Origin: Macrostomum hystrix
Taxonomy: Eukaryota; Platyhelminthes; Macrostomidae
DNA length: 64,000 bases
Direction of reading: 5' to 3'
NCBI GenBank assembly: GCA_950097015.1
Contig: CATNEN010000038.1
Location: 34,434,501-34,498,500 of the forward strand
The stretch's first letter is position 1, and each line of letters begins with the position of its first letter. The notes under the pieces are model-generated. The model had not been told where the DNA came from and ran no database searches. It was given only the letters and a program-made list of their open reading frames with translations. The position numbers and the translations under genes are program-made. Positions 32,201 through 42,492 of the stretch are shown one piece after another.

Positions 32201-35200
32201 ATTGTGCTTATCAGAACAGGTGACAGAAAGATTGTGCTTATCAGAACAGGTGACAGAAAGATTGTGCTTATCAGAACAGGTGACAGAAGAATTGTGCTTA
32301 TCAGAACAGGTGACAGAAGTATTGTGCTTATCAGAACAGGTGACAGAAGGATTTTGCTTATAAGAACAGGTGGCAGAATGGATATTGTTGCTTGAACAGG
32401 TAAAGAAATGGTTATTGTTGCTTGAACAGGTAACGAAATGGTTATTGTTGCTTGAACAGGTAACGAAATGGTTATTGTTGCTTGAACAGGTGACGAAATG
32501 GTTATTGTTGCTTGACTTATATTTTGAAAGTTATTGCCGACTAGAAAACACGAAAGTTTTAATTCAATTGAAATCGCGTGCTGGAAATAGGCTATTGTCG
32601 TTAACAGCAAATCGTGTTTGGTGTGACTATTTTTTTCATAAATATTCAGCAATCCCAAATTCTCACACTGTTCCCGACACAAAAATTAAGAGAATTTCCA
32701 TCATAGACGAAGACCCACCGGGTGCATGTGGAGTCGGTTCCCCCCAGGGGGCCTAGGGCTTTGAAAAATCCTCATTCCTTTGATGCCCCCAAGGCGTTTG
32801 CACGAATCCACTTTTGGTTTTGATTTCCAATTAGATTGGGGAGTCTGGAATATACAGCTGTGGGGTGTTTGGGAATTATTTCTGCCCATATTTATATTTT
32901 GCCCCAAAAACACTCCCCCTATTCCTCAAATTGGCAGCCGCAGTAATGCAATTATGCTAATAATTTTGATTCCAAATGAGCAAAGACAAATCTATTTCTA
33001 CTTATTCATATTCTCTGTCACAAAGTTGTTGTCAAGATGAAGCAGAGGCAAGCCTATAGCTTAATGAAGAGAGCTTTGCTTCTTGTCTCTAAAGTCCATA
33101 TTGTGTTTGTACTAGAAGACTTTGAGCAGCTAATTATGAATTGAAGCATTATTAAAAAAATACCTCCTGGGTTGACTGTGGCGCTGACGATTGACGACCC
33201 GAAGCTAGCGAGGAGACATTTCTGTCCATACCGCTGACACTTATGCTCACAAAAATGATAGTAGTACAAAAATACTTGATTACAGTCCCAAGTGATCCAG
33301 GTGTACAGCCGACAGCACAGCCGCAGCGATTGCACGGAGCTGTTCAGTCCATGGACTTGACCCACCACTAGCCCAGCTAATGTTGGTACCCATTTACGAG
33401 TAACTGCTGGGTGAACTCCAGCAGTTCAGAGTTCTTAAAACAGTTCTTTTAAGGCAGTATGGCTTTTCATCGAATTATCCCAACAAAATAATCTCTTTCA
33501 CTATTCCAGGTATCCTTCGGTGAACTCGGGCGAGCTGAATTTCCACGCGACATCAAGTCGAGCGTGAATGTCCGACAGTGCCTCAATTTCACCTGCAACG
33601 GTGCCATAGACTATCACGGCGGCAGTCAAGGCTACTGCGGTCGCGGCGGCGACTGCGTTCTGCTGGACGATCGCGGCAGATTCGGCTGCCAGTGTTGGCT
33701 AGGATTTTCAGGCGAACAGTGCGAAAAATGTGAGGAGTTTTATCCCTGCAGTACTGGGGATCAGTGATTTCTCTAAATTTAGGAATTGGAAATATAATAA
33801 AATATGTGAAATCAACAGCAACAAGCTGCTTCTGAAATAATATTTCCACCGCCCAATCGATCTGATTTCCAGTCACGGATCCGGTTTCAATCAACGCTCC
33901 ACAGTTCAACGGCTCCGGCTACCTGCTCTACAGAAGCCAGGACTTGATGCTCGCGTGAGTCCACTGAAGTACATTAATAATTCAATGCAAATCAAAAGAA
34001 ATTTGTTTAGCTTCATTAATTTCATTGCAGTCTTTAATTAGTACAGTTTGCGTGTCGTGTAAAACTGTGACTTCTTTAACGCTTTTTTATTGCTTTGCCT
34101 GACTGAGAGAATACCAGAAAGAGAGCGTTGTCTGAACAGGTGACACTGTTGTAATGGTTTTGTCTGAACAGGTGACACTGTTGTAATGGTTTTGTCTGAA
34201 CAGGTGACACTGTTGTAATGGTAGTATTTTCTGGGGGTCGGTGGCAGAGCAGTTAACGCGTTTGCCTCTCGCACCAAGATCCCTGAGTTCGATTCCGCGG
34301 CGAGGCCACATTCATTTGGGGCACAGCTGCGGAGAGAAGGCTTGGGGGCTTGTCGTGCAATTTACGCCCTTGAGGGCTAACCTCGAAGGCACAGTGAGAG
34401 TGTAAACAGCCTGACGATGAGAAAGTCAGGGCAGATGTACACACCCTGTGTGAGCGTGTGCCTGCGTACGGCATCTGTGTGCGTGTGTGCTCAGGAGTCA
34501 GCGAAATGGGCAGAACTGTGTCCTTGCTGGCTGCGGGTCAAGTTTTGCCAAATGATGTGCCATTTCCTGCAGCCCTCCCGCAATTAACTTTTTTGTTATT
34601 AGTGGCATTTTCTCAGCAGGTAACAAAGGTATCGTTTTTGCCCTCAATTCCATTAACTACGAAACTCCGGATTCCAAAAATTCGCAGTAATTCTTTTTAA
34701 CTGCTAATTCTGTCCAAAAATGTTGGTCGCTGCTTATCTGCTTGCAGAGCATCGGGTCTCACCATGAATTTGAGCATGAGTCTCAAACTGAGCCCAATTT
34801 ACGGCGGCTCATCGTCAGTCAGCAAGCTGCCAGCCACTCTACTGTTGCTGAGCGGAAAGTCCTTAGGACCGTCAGGTAGATACCTGCACCTCACAATCAC
34901 CCAACACCACCTTTCCCTATATTATAACGAAGGCTATGGAGTGAAAACTAAAAGAAATTTGCCCTATTTGGATCACGGCTGGCATCGGCTAACGATACTG
35001 AGGTGAGTGAGCCTTTTTTTACTAACTGTTCAATTTTTTCCGACAGAAAATTTAGCAATAAAACTTTGGTGTCTTTAATTTATTGTAGAACACCTGGAAA
35101 ATACACCGTCATAATCGACGGACAGTCCAAAGCGGAAGTAAACGACACAGACATTGGTTCGGTTGACGACACATTTGCTCAACTACTACTCGGTAGGCTT

Positions 35201-35826
35201 CCGAAAGCTGCTACCCAATGAGCAGTTTTGATTTGAAGCTGGATTTTGAAGCATATGTTTAAAGGTTAACATGAGTTGATGGGTGTGGCGTCCCCCCAGT
35301 CCATGGACTGAACAGCCGTACGCAGCCTTCAGATGCGCCGCGCAATCTCTGCGGCTGTGCTGTCGGCTGCACATCTGGCCCAATTGGGGCAGGTGTAATT
35401 AACACTCGTATGTTGAAAACAGGATCCCAAATACGTTTTAAAAAGTAACAAAACACAACATATCAAACAGCAGAGAGTATTGCTTGATGACAAGCGATGA
35501 TTGGCTGTCATACCGATTAAGGCTTCTACACCCGTACCAGTACCTGTTGCTATGCTAAAAAACCTGCAACTCACCTTGCAGGCGGCATCGATAGCCAGAC
35601 TTGGCAGCTGAACAGTCATAATTTGGTTAAGTCGACGGCCTCAAAAAATATTCAATGGCCGCCAACGCGACCAATCGGCTTCGAGGGCTGCCTGAAGGAG
35701 GTCTCGCTGGCTGCGACTCTCAACTCTGGTGGGCAACGTTGGCGGCTTTTCGCAGCTGCAGCCGAAGACGGTCGGGATGTTCAACAATGCGCTCCTTCGG
35801 CTGGCGATAATCGTGAAGCAAATTAA
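20243..35826 (+). CDS. Secreted EGF/laminin-G protein, (EGF-LamG)x3, 797 aa
   Basis: Thirteen exons, all phase-compatible: 20243-20300, 21841-22038, 24039-24234, 28345-28540, 28992-29220, 29943-30077, 30172-30415, 31835-32066, 33510-33729, 33873-33954, 34748-35002, 35089-35192, 35582-35826. Exon 1 encodes a signal peptide (IIIILLFIAIEAA). Then come an EGF (CQLEGPRCQNGGRCDAF), LamG1 (exons 3-5), EGF2 (exon 6, MATCNHHRCMNRGQC), LamG2 (exons 7-8), EGF3 (exon 9) and LamG3 (exons 10-13), ending soon after the last LamG cysteine (VQQCAP). There is no transmembrane helix or GPI-like tail, so it is probably extracellular matrix. Alternating EGF and LamG modules recall the C-terminal parts of agrin, perlecan, pikachurin or eyes shut, but 797 aa is much shorter and orthology is undecided. 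LamG modules typically bind glycans or dystroglycan. Exon 2 joins exon 1 in phase, but a missed small exon between them is possible. AATAAA lies at 35999. Confidence 0.88.
20449..20725 (+). mobile_element. SINE family A, full-length reference copy
   Basis: tRNA-derived head with A box (GTGGTTAGAGAG) and B box (GGTTCGATTCC), then a body with CACTCAGCTGTTAAATGGGT, CCCCAGTCCATGGACTGAAC and GATGCGCCGC blocks, and a tail TAATAAATATT. About 275 bp. Lies in intron 1 of the EGF/LamG gene. Other copies: 4660, 8929, 19176, 23553, 33285 and 35274. Confidence 0.9.
22058..22640. repeat. 22-bp minisatellite in EGF/LamG intron 2
   Basis: About 26 copies of a unit of the type CACCCTCACTTCCCTTTCTG plus TA, with a CTCTTC variant block. 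It starts about 20 bp after the 5' splice site of exon 2 (22038|GT). The unit is pyrimidine-rich on the sense strand. Confidence 0.9.
22641..23552. other. Intron 2 interior, nothing recognised
   Basis: AT-rich intronic sequence without a supported exon or element. Confidence 0.4.
23553..23670 (+). mobile_element. SINE family A body fragment
   Basis: Contains the CTCAGTCCATGGACTGAAGA core and a diverged continuation to TGGCCCAACT. No head or tail. Confidence 0.75.
23778..24018 (-). mobile_element. SINE family B, truncated and diverged
   Basis: Reverse-strand copy with CCCGCAGCCAGCGAGG, the CTGACTCCTGAGCACAC block (with an expanded CA run) and CGTAAATTGCACGACAAGCC. It ends only ~20 bp from the exon 3 acceptor (24038), so it forms much of the region where a polypyrimidine tract would be expected. 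Confidence 0.8.
24235..25424. other. Intron 3 left part, nothing recognised
   Basis: No supported exon. From about 25300 the composition shifts to GC-rich and grades into the next minisatellite. Confidence 0.4.
25425..25670. repeat. GC-rich ~42-bp minisatellite
   Basis: Five to six copies of a unit containing CGGGCCGTGTCGAGTCGGGC followed by AGGTCCAGGTCGGGTTAGAC. It is strikingly GC-rich against an AT-rich intron. Confidence 0.85.
25765..28317. repeat. 54-bp minisatellite, ~47 copies, intron 3
   Basis: Unit of the type GTGACGTTTCTCTTGTGGTT, TGTCTATTGACGTCTGTCTC, TAGACGCTACTTTA. Substitutions are few and the variants recur in the same order 540 bp apart (for instance the GATGCTAC variant near 27278 and 27818), a ten-unit higher-order repeat. 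It ends 27 bp before the acceptor of exon 4 (28344). Because 54 is a multiple of three, an 881-codon open frame (18-residue repeat) runs through it; I regard this as fortuitous. Confidence 0.97.
28585..28900 (+). mobile_element. SINE family B copy
   Basis: Full-length but diverged: A box GTGGCAGAGTGG, B box GAGCTCGATTAC, GGCTTGTCGTGCAATTTA, AAAGTCAGGGCAGATGTACA and the terminal GCCATTGCCTGCAGCCCTC. It lies in the 451-bp intron between exons 4 and 5. Confidence 0.88.
30540..30998. repeat. ~22-bp minisatellite in EGF/LamG intron 7
   Basis: About 20 copies of a unit of the type AGCGACCAAAGTAGACCCTC with ATC or AAC connectors. The left units are more diverged (ACATTAGACACTCAACA type), giving a gradient of homogenisation from left to right. 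The intron runs 30416-31834. Confidence 0.9.
30999..31834. other. Intron 7 right part
   Basis: No exon. A short stretch at about 31650-31800 has diffuse direct repeats (GAAATTACAGAATTTCAAG-like). Confidence 0.4.
32094..32516. repeat. 30-bp minisatellite carrying a repeated 5' splice site
   Basis: Nine exact-period (30 bp) units of the type GAACAGGTGACAGAAGGATT plus GTGCTTATCA. About four related ~30-bp units with GAACAGGTAACGAAATGG follow. It starts 27 bp after the native 5' splice site of exon 8 (32066|GTGAGC). Each unit contains CAG|GTGACA or CAG|GTAACG. Confidence 0.95.
32517..33284. other. Intron 8 interior
   Basis: No supported exon or element; mixed composition. Confidence 0.4.
33285..33424 (-). 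mobile_element. SINE family A body fragment
   Basis: Reverse copy with CAGCCGACAGCACAGCCGCA and TGTTCAGTCCATGGACTTG, ending near CCCATTTACGAGTAACTGCT. Head absent. Confidence 0.8.
34130..34222. repeat. Short minisatellite, three ~32-bp units
   Basis: Three units of the type GTCTGAACAGGTGACACTGT plus TGTAATGGTTTT. The GAACAGGTGACA word is also the core of the array at 32094-32370, and GAACAGGTGTGA forms the array at 58620. Confidence 0.8.
34228..34587 (+). mobile_element. SINE family B, full-length reference copy
   Basis: About 360 bp. Head with A box GGTGGCAGAGCAG and B box GAGTTCGATTCC; body with GGCTTGGGGGCTTGTCGTGC, AAAGTCAGGGCAGATGTACA, GTGTGTGCTCAGGAGTCAGC; end CCATTTCCTGCAGCCCTCCC. 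Lies in intron 10 of the EGF/LamG gene. Other copies: 14758, 19480, 23778, 28585, 43160 and 57360. Confidence 0.9.
35274..35400 (+). mobile_element. SINE family A body fragment
   Basis: Close to the 20449 copy: CCCCCCAGTCCATGGACTGA, then GCTGTGCTGTCGGCTGCACA and a TAATTAACACT end. Lies in the last intron of the EGF/LamG gene. Confidence 0.85.
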
Positions 35827-38135
35827 ATAGACAGATAGTTTTGATTTTGCTTCGAATTCATTTGAGTGCTATAATCGTATACTATAATTGACTAATCTGA
35901 TAACTAATGACATCAGTGACACCTTATTGAATTCAGTAAGTGCTTATGCATTTTTAGCTGCATGCATGTCGTGTTTTCTGATCAATAATTAAGACAACAA
36001 TAAATGAATACGCAGCTGCAGTCGCTGACTGGATTATATATTTCTTTCCTAATCCGATATTTTTTCAAACTAAATCTACTGTTTAAAGAATTTCGTCTGT
36101 ATGTGGACAATTATAAAAACTGCATTTTGTCTTTGCTGTTTTGAGTACTTTCTAATAAAAGCCTGACTGTGACACATCATATAGAGGCTGCGCCGAATTA
36201 CAATTTCTTTTTTTATTTGAATTTGAATTTCATGAATTAGTTGTATCGAAAAAATTATCCCAAAGTACTTTGTTTTGCTTAATCCAAGCCTCTTTCCTCG
36301 TGTACGTGAACTTACATGCATGTTTCATTTCTAGTACATACACAGTCAAAATTATACATTAATACGTTCTATCGCACAGTAAAATCGGTCGAGCTAGTGG
36401 TTGTTCGACTTGTTATACTTTTGATGAAGACGATATCCAGGATTTATCATGATACAGCAGCTATATATAGCATATGGTTCAAGTTCTGATGTTTATTTTT
36501 TAATTATACACTTTTACGATAAATGCAAACTAGAAAACTATAAGTCGAGATATTGCACATGTAAATGTACACATACGTTCGGCAAGCTGCTTTACTGGTT
36601 GCACACTGATCGATGTAGGAGCTGTTAAATAAACCAAGACAATTAGCAGTTTATTATGTATAGGCTTAATTATGTTGCAACTGATATTCCGCGAATTAAC
36701 CACGTCATGCAATTGTTTTAGAGTAACAGTGGTCTTCGAAATGATTCTTCAGCAGTGTTGAATGGTTTAGCTTTTCAATCCGTGGTCCGATCGATTATCA
36801 TCGCGCCTTCGATTCTGCAGACCGCGCCTAATTCGATCAGCACTCCGAATGATGCCATAATCAAATCAAGTTTACTCGAAATATTAAAGCTACCGTGCTT
36901 CTATGTCTGACGAGATTTTAAATTAGAGTTAAAAGATTACACAGGATAAGAATCAGGTGCAAACATCTCAATTACTTTCGCTTAGTATCGAGAAGCGTTA
37001 AAAAAGCCGAGATGATTGTATACAAACGATCAATAAAGAAAAACGAATGTAAACGCTTTATCTCTAGAAATGCTTTTAATTTTGCCTTAGCCATGATACT
37101 GTATTGTACTGGCATAGAAAACAAAGCTCTGAAAACTTTTATTAGCTACATTGAATATTTTACAACGTTCAGAATTAGTCATGTTTAAAAATAGAACATT
37201 CCACGAAACTAAATAAATTGTCGTGCTTCGCACAATGACATTGCGCAATATGATTAAACTCAGGCGCTCAGTTGCACAAAAAGTGGAACTATCCCACTAG
37301 TATTTTATTAGTATTAGATTTCTAGTAAATAAAGCACTAGTTTGTCTGTGTTTTGTGACCAAATTTTTTTTTCCCTATTTTAAATAAATTAAGTAAAAAT
37401 TAGGTAATAATTTTCTTTATTCTAGTTTCCTTCTCTAGGATAGTTATTAAGCTAGATTATTATAAATCGTAAGCTGCATCATAACACAGTTTCACGTAAC
37501 ATGTCTAGCTAGCTACAAGCTATTTTCTCATTGTCAGCCTTTTTAAAATCTCAATTCCATGTGTGTTGTCATTATTCAAACACATTGATAACAATAAGCT
37601 AGCTGTTAAGAAAAAAGTATTTATAGTTCATTATAGGCCTAATATGTGTCCAGTGTTTTTGTCCAATAACGAATAGACGCTTCAAAACTTTTATGTTAGT
37701 AATAATGTCATATTAGCTTGTACTGTATTAGCTACAATATTACATATGCTACATGCATATTCTTACTCTAACTCATATGCATAAGCATGCTGTTAACTTT
37801 TTAATGCTTATGCTTATTACTCATCTTAATTGATTTAATGAATATTGTGCTTTGTGAAAAATTTTTACATTGCACAATTTTTACACTTTTAGTTATGGCT
37901 AATAGTTTTTCACACTAGTTTCTAGTCTAATTTAAATTTTGGGACTGAAATTATTCATCATAAAATATTTTTAATGTGGAGCAGGTAGATCATAATTGAT
38001 CCTAACCATATCTATCTATTTTAAAACAGTGGCTAGGCCTAAAAGAAGTCATCCAAAAACTCTAAAAATGTTTGCAGTAAGCTAGAGTTAACACACCTGA
38101 AGAAAGAACAGTTTACCTGCCACATCTAGGAGAAA
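35827..38135. other. Intergenic region
   Basis: AT-rich. AATAAA at 35999-36004 is probably the polyadenylation signal of the EGF/LamG gene. I see no other gene, RNA or element before the first phosphatase. Confidence 0.5.
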
Positions 38136-39556
38136 ATGTCTCGCCCAATAGGCATGCCGGCAAACCATCAGCTGGAAGTGCCAGTCTATTTCTGCCGTCA
38201 TGCTGAATCAACCTATAATGAGCATGGCGACTCGGCGCCAGATGTGCCCCTGTCTGAGCGGGGCAGGTCGCAAGCCGCCGCCCTCACAGGTCACTATCAT
38301 CTGGTGCTCTGTTCGCCCATGCAACGGGCTAGACAGACTCTGCAGCTTAGCCGAATTACTTACGATAAAATGGTGGTAGGTTATGCATGTGAATCTTACA
38401 CATTTATATTTTGATTGTTCCAGACTTTCGTTTTTTGCAGCTAGTACTGTCCCTGTTCTATCAAAAATACTTATACTTGTGTGTTGAATGTCTGTCAATT
38501 CACTCAGTACAGTATCAACAATACTGTCACTTGTCTATCAACAATACTGTCACTTGTCTATCAACAATACTGTCACTTGTCTATCAACAATACCCTCACT
38601 TGTCTATCAACAATACTGTCACTTGTCTATCAGCAATAATTTCACTTGTCTATCAACAATACCCTCAATTGTCTATCAACAATACTGTCACTTGTCTATC
38701 AACAATACTGTCACTTGTCTATCAACAATACTTTCACTTGTCTATCAACAATACCCTCACTTGTCTATCAACAATACTTTCACTTGTCTATCAACAATAC
38801 CCTCACTTGTCTATCAACAATACTGTCACTTGTCTATCAACAATACTGTCACTTGTCTATCAACAATACTGTCACTTGTCTATCAACAATACTGTCACTT
38901 GTCTATCAACAATACTGTCACTTGTCTGTCAACAATACTGTCACTTGTCTGTCAACAATACTGTCACTTGTCTATCAACAATACTGTCACTTGTCTATCA
39001 ACAATACTGTCACTTGTCTATCAACAATACTGTCACTTGTCTATCAACAATACTGTCACTTGTCTATCAACAATACTGTCACTTGTCTATCAACAATACT
39101 GTCACTTGTCTATCAACAATACTGTCATAGTCTGTTAGCAATACTCTTAGTATCTTAAGGTAGTATATCCAGAGTATTTCTCCAGGGCTCAAATATCTAT
39201 AATTTCTATCCTACATTAACCTGGCAACCATGCAGGTGGTTCCGGAGCTCCGTGAGGTTGTGTCAGTGAGCTCAGATCGCCTTGTTCATGAGGCTAATTG
39301 GCACGAGACAGGTAACGAAGCTCAGCAGAGGTGTGCTACTGTGCTCCAGCTGCTAGTTAAAGAATCAGCAGCTGCGGCAGCCGCAGGAGGCAATGCCAGG
39401 GTTCTGTTGGTGTCCCATTGTGTGTTTGGCAATCGGCTGTACTCTCACTGCAATGCTGGGGTGCCAGGCGCTGCTAAATGTCCCAAGTTTCGAAATGCCG
39501 TCATTGTACCGTTTCCTGTTGCTAAAGTTACTGATCGACGATCTGTCAAAGTCTGA
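38136..39556 (+). CDS. Histidine phosphatase (phosphoglycerate-mutase-like), paralogue 1
   Basis: Two exons, 38136-38375 and 39236-39556, join in phase 0 to give 186 aa. Histidine-phosphatase branch 1 fold: the catalytic RHG-type motif is CRHAEST (Arg21-His22), the conserved substrate-binding Arg lies in LCSPMQRARQTL, the acid/ELR motif is VVPELRE, and the second catalytic His is in LLVSHCVFG. The splice site GTG|GTAGGT was chosen because it gives exactly the residue spacing of the two intronless paralogues (YDKMVVVPELRE versus YGQLEIVPELRE). Substrate unknown: the family covers sugar-phosphate and protein phosphatases. At ~180 aa these are shorter than true phosphoglycerate mutases (~250 aa). 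Its single intron is mostly minisatellite. Probably functional. Confidence 0.88.
38510..39130. repeat. 23-bp minisatellite in phosphatase 1 intron
   Basis: About 27 copies of ACTGTCACTTGTCTATCAAC plus AAT with few variants (CCCTCACTTG, CTTTCACTTG). It ends ~105 bp before the acceptor of exon 2. Confidence 0.95.
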
Positions 39557-39894
39557 TTGATTCAAATCGTTTTTTACTGTACACAACATCCAGCTATTCT
39601 GTGATAATTTTATTTTCAAAATATGCCTTTAAAATAATTTATAATTTAGTATCATCTTTGAGTGTTATATGTATTTATTGCCTTAGCTTATTCAGATACA
39701 TATAGGTCCGCCTCTGATTGTCGTTGTTCTATTTTAGCTTTCTTATAAATATATTTCTAATTTCGATTATCCTTTTAAAAGCATCTGATTATGTACGATT
39801 ACTTTTATATCACTACTTTTACTTGTATCGCATAGAGGAGTGACAAACTATCTTTCGGAATACTTAATCCCATTCTAAATGAATCTGTTTAAGG

Positions 39895-41905
39895 ACTAAC
39901 TCATCAATCAACCAGTTCATTCACTCCATTCAGCCAGTTCAGTCACTCCACTCAGCCAGTTCAGTCACTCCACTCAGCCAGTTCATTCACTCCCCTCAGC
40001 CAGTTCATTCACTCCACTCAGCCAGTTCATTCACTCCACTCAGCCAGTTCATTCACTCCCCTCAGCCAGTTCATTCACTCCACTCAGCCAGTTTATTCAC
40101 TCCCCTCAGCCAGTTCATTCACTCCCCTCAGCCAGTTCATTCACTCCCCTCAGCCAGTTTATTCACTCCACTCAGCCAGTTCATTCACTCCCATCAGCCA
40201 GTTCAGTCACTCCCCTCAGCCAGTTTATTCACTCCACTCAGCCAGTTCATTTAATCCCATTTGCCAGTTCATTTAATCCCATCAGCCAGTTCATTTACTC
40301 CCATCAGCCAGTTCATTCACTCCCCTCAGCCAGTTCATTCACTCCCCTCAGCCAGTTCATTCACTCCCCTCAGCCAGTTTATTCACTCCACTCAGCCAGT
40401 TCATTCACTCCCATCAGCCAGTTCAGTCACTCCCCTCAGCCAGTTTATTCACTCCACTCAGCCAGTTTATTCACTCCCCTCAGCCAGTTCATTCACTCCC
40501 CTCAGCCAGTGGTTCATTCACTCCCCTCAGCCAGTGCTTCATTCACTCCCCTCAGCCAGTGCTTCATTCACTCCCCTCAGCCAGTGCTTCATTCACTCCC
40601 CTCAGCCAGTGCTTCATTCACTCCTTTCAGCCAGTTCATTCACTCCCCTCAGCCAGTTCATTCACTCCCCTCAGCCAGTTCATTCACTCCCATCAGCCAG
40701 TTCAGTCACTCCCCTCAGCCAGTTCATTCACCCCCCTCAGCCAGTTCATTCACTACCCTCAGCCAGTTCATTCACTCCCATCAGCCAGTTCAGTCACTCC
40801 CATCAGCCAGTTCAGTCACTCCCTCAGCCAGTTCATTCACCCCCCTCAGCCAGTTCATTCACTCCCCTCAGCCAGTGGTTCCTGTTGCTAGCCCCTATCT
40901 TCGCAGCCTAGCAGCAATTGATTATTCCTGCTGCCATTATCCGCAGCATGTCGGTGAATGTCGCCAAAACCGGCCCTGCTGAATCCCTGCTGAATCTGTT
41001 TAAGGACTAACTCATCAATCAACCAGTTCATTCACTCCATTCAGCCAGTTCAGTCACTCCACTCAGCCAGTTCAGTCACTCCACTCAGCCAGTTCATTCA
41101 CTCCCCTCAGCCAGTTCATTCACTCCACTCAGCCAGTTCATTCACTCCCCTCAGCCAGTTCATTCACTCCCCTCAGCCAGTTCATTCACTCCCCTCAGCC
41201 AGTTTATTCACTCCACTCAGCCAGTTCATTCACTCCCATCAGCCAGTTCAGTCACTCCCCTCAGCCAGTTTATTCACTCCACTCAGCCAGTTCATTTAAT
41301 CCCATTTGCCAGTTCATTTAATCCCATCAGCCAGTTCATTTACTCCCATCAGCCAGTTCATTCACTCCCCTCAGCCAGTTCATTCACTCCCCTCAGCCAG
41401 TTCATTCACTCCCCTCAGCCAGTTTATTCACTCCACTCAGCCAGTTCATTCACTCCCATCAGCCAGTTCAGTCACTCCCCTCAGCCAGTTTATTCACTCC
41501 ACTCAGCCAGTTTATTCACTCCCCTCAGCCAGTTCATTCACTCCCCTCAGCCAGTGGTTCATTCACTCCCCTCAGCCAGTGCTTCATTCACTCCCCTCAG
41601 CCAGTGCTTCATTCACTCCCCTCAGCCAGTGCTTCATTCACTCCCCTCAGCCAGTGCTTCATTCACTCCTTTCAGCCAGTTCATTCACTCCCCTCAGCCA
41701 GTTCATTCACTCCCCTCAGCCAGTTCATTCACTCCCATCAGCCAGTTCAGTCACTCCCCTCAGCCAGTTCATTCACCCCCCTCAGCCAGTTCATTCACTA
41801 CCCTCAGCCAGTTCATTCACTCCCATCAGCCAGTTCAGTCACTCCCTCAGCCAGTTCATTCACCCCCCTCAGCCAGTTCATTCACTCCCCTCAGCCAGTG
41901 GTTCC
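39895..41905. repeat. 22-bp minisatellite doubled by a ~1.1-kb segmental duplication
   Basis: Units of the type CACTCCCCTCAGCCAGTTCA plus TT, in two blocks. The flank GAATCTGTTTAAGGACTAAC occurs at 39881 and again at 40992, so a ~1.1-kb segment was duplicated in tandem. It covers the array and the first ~38 bp of phosphatase 2 coding sequence. The second block is ~90 bp shorter but keeps the same order of variant units (ATTTAATCCC, GTGCTTCATTC), so the duplication is recent. Confidence 0.95.
40948..41010 (+). pseudogene. Truncated duplicate of the phosphatase 2 start
   Basis: Repeats the start of the gene at 41971 (MSVNVAKTGPAES) and then runs into duplicated flank, stopping after 20 residues. 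It is upstream of, and in the same orientation as, the intact start, so it could act as an upstream ORF if transcription begins to its left. Confidence 0.85.
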
Positions 41906-41970
41906 TGTTGCTAGCCCCTATCTTCGCAGCCTAGCAGCAATTGATTATTCCTGCTGCCATTATCCGCAGC

Positions 41971-42492
41971 ATGTCGGTGAATGTCGCCAAAACCGGCCCT
42001 GCTGAATCCAGTGTCGCTTTCTTTTGTCGCCACGCCGAGTCGCGTCACAATGCCTTCGGCGACAACAGCGTCGACGTGAACTTGTCAGAGCGCGGCGAGG
42101 CCCAGGCTCGCAACCTGACTGGCCAATTCGACCTCGTCCTCTGCTCGCCGATGCGTCGTGCCCGGCGGACCCTGGAGCTGAGCGGCATTCGCTACGGCCA
42201 GCTAGAGATTGTGCCGGAGCTGCGAGAATGGATCTTCGACTTGTCCGACCAGTTGTCCGGCGAACCGGCCAATCTGCGCGAATCGCCAAGCGACATTGAG
42301 CGACGCTGTCAGATTGTGAGAGAGCGACTGCGCAGCGAGCTGCTCACCGAGCCGTCGCGCCGCATCTTGATGGTCTCGCACGCCGCCTTTGGCCGCGAAC
42401 TTTTTCGCGTCTGCGGCTGCAGCCGACCTGTTGGCGGCCTGGCCAATGCGGTTATCTATCCCTTCGATTTTAATCCAAATCCCTCTGATTAA
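41971..42492 (+). CDS. Histidine phosphatase, paralogue 2
   Basis: Single exon, 173 aa, ATG at 41971 (a longer reading starts at TTG). Catalytic motif FFCRHAESR (Arg20-His21), LCSPMRRARRTLEL with the conserved Arg, IVPELREW, and the second His in LMVSHAAFG. No key residue is missing. It lacks the intron of paralogue 1 although the surrounding sequence aligns without gaps, implying intron loss or gain within the cluster. It is more GC-rich than its flanks. The promoter region consists of minisatellite DNA, including a copy of its own first 38 bp. Confidence 0.88.
   Translation: MSVNVAKTGPAESSVAFFCRHAESRHNAFGDNSVDVNLSERGEAQARNLTGQFDLVLCSPMRRARRTLELSGIRYGQLEIVPELREWIFDLSDQLSGEPANLRESPSDIERRCQIVRERLRSELLTEPSRRILMVSHAAFGRELFRVCGCSRPVGGLANAVIYPFDFNPNPSD

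Noticed and set aside
39895-41905. Ser/Pro/Gln repeat ORFs (SASSFTPLSQF-like)
   Set aside because: 22-bp minisatellite read in all three frames; each 66 bp returns to the same frame, so open frames are expected by chance.
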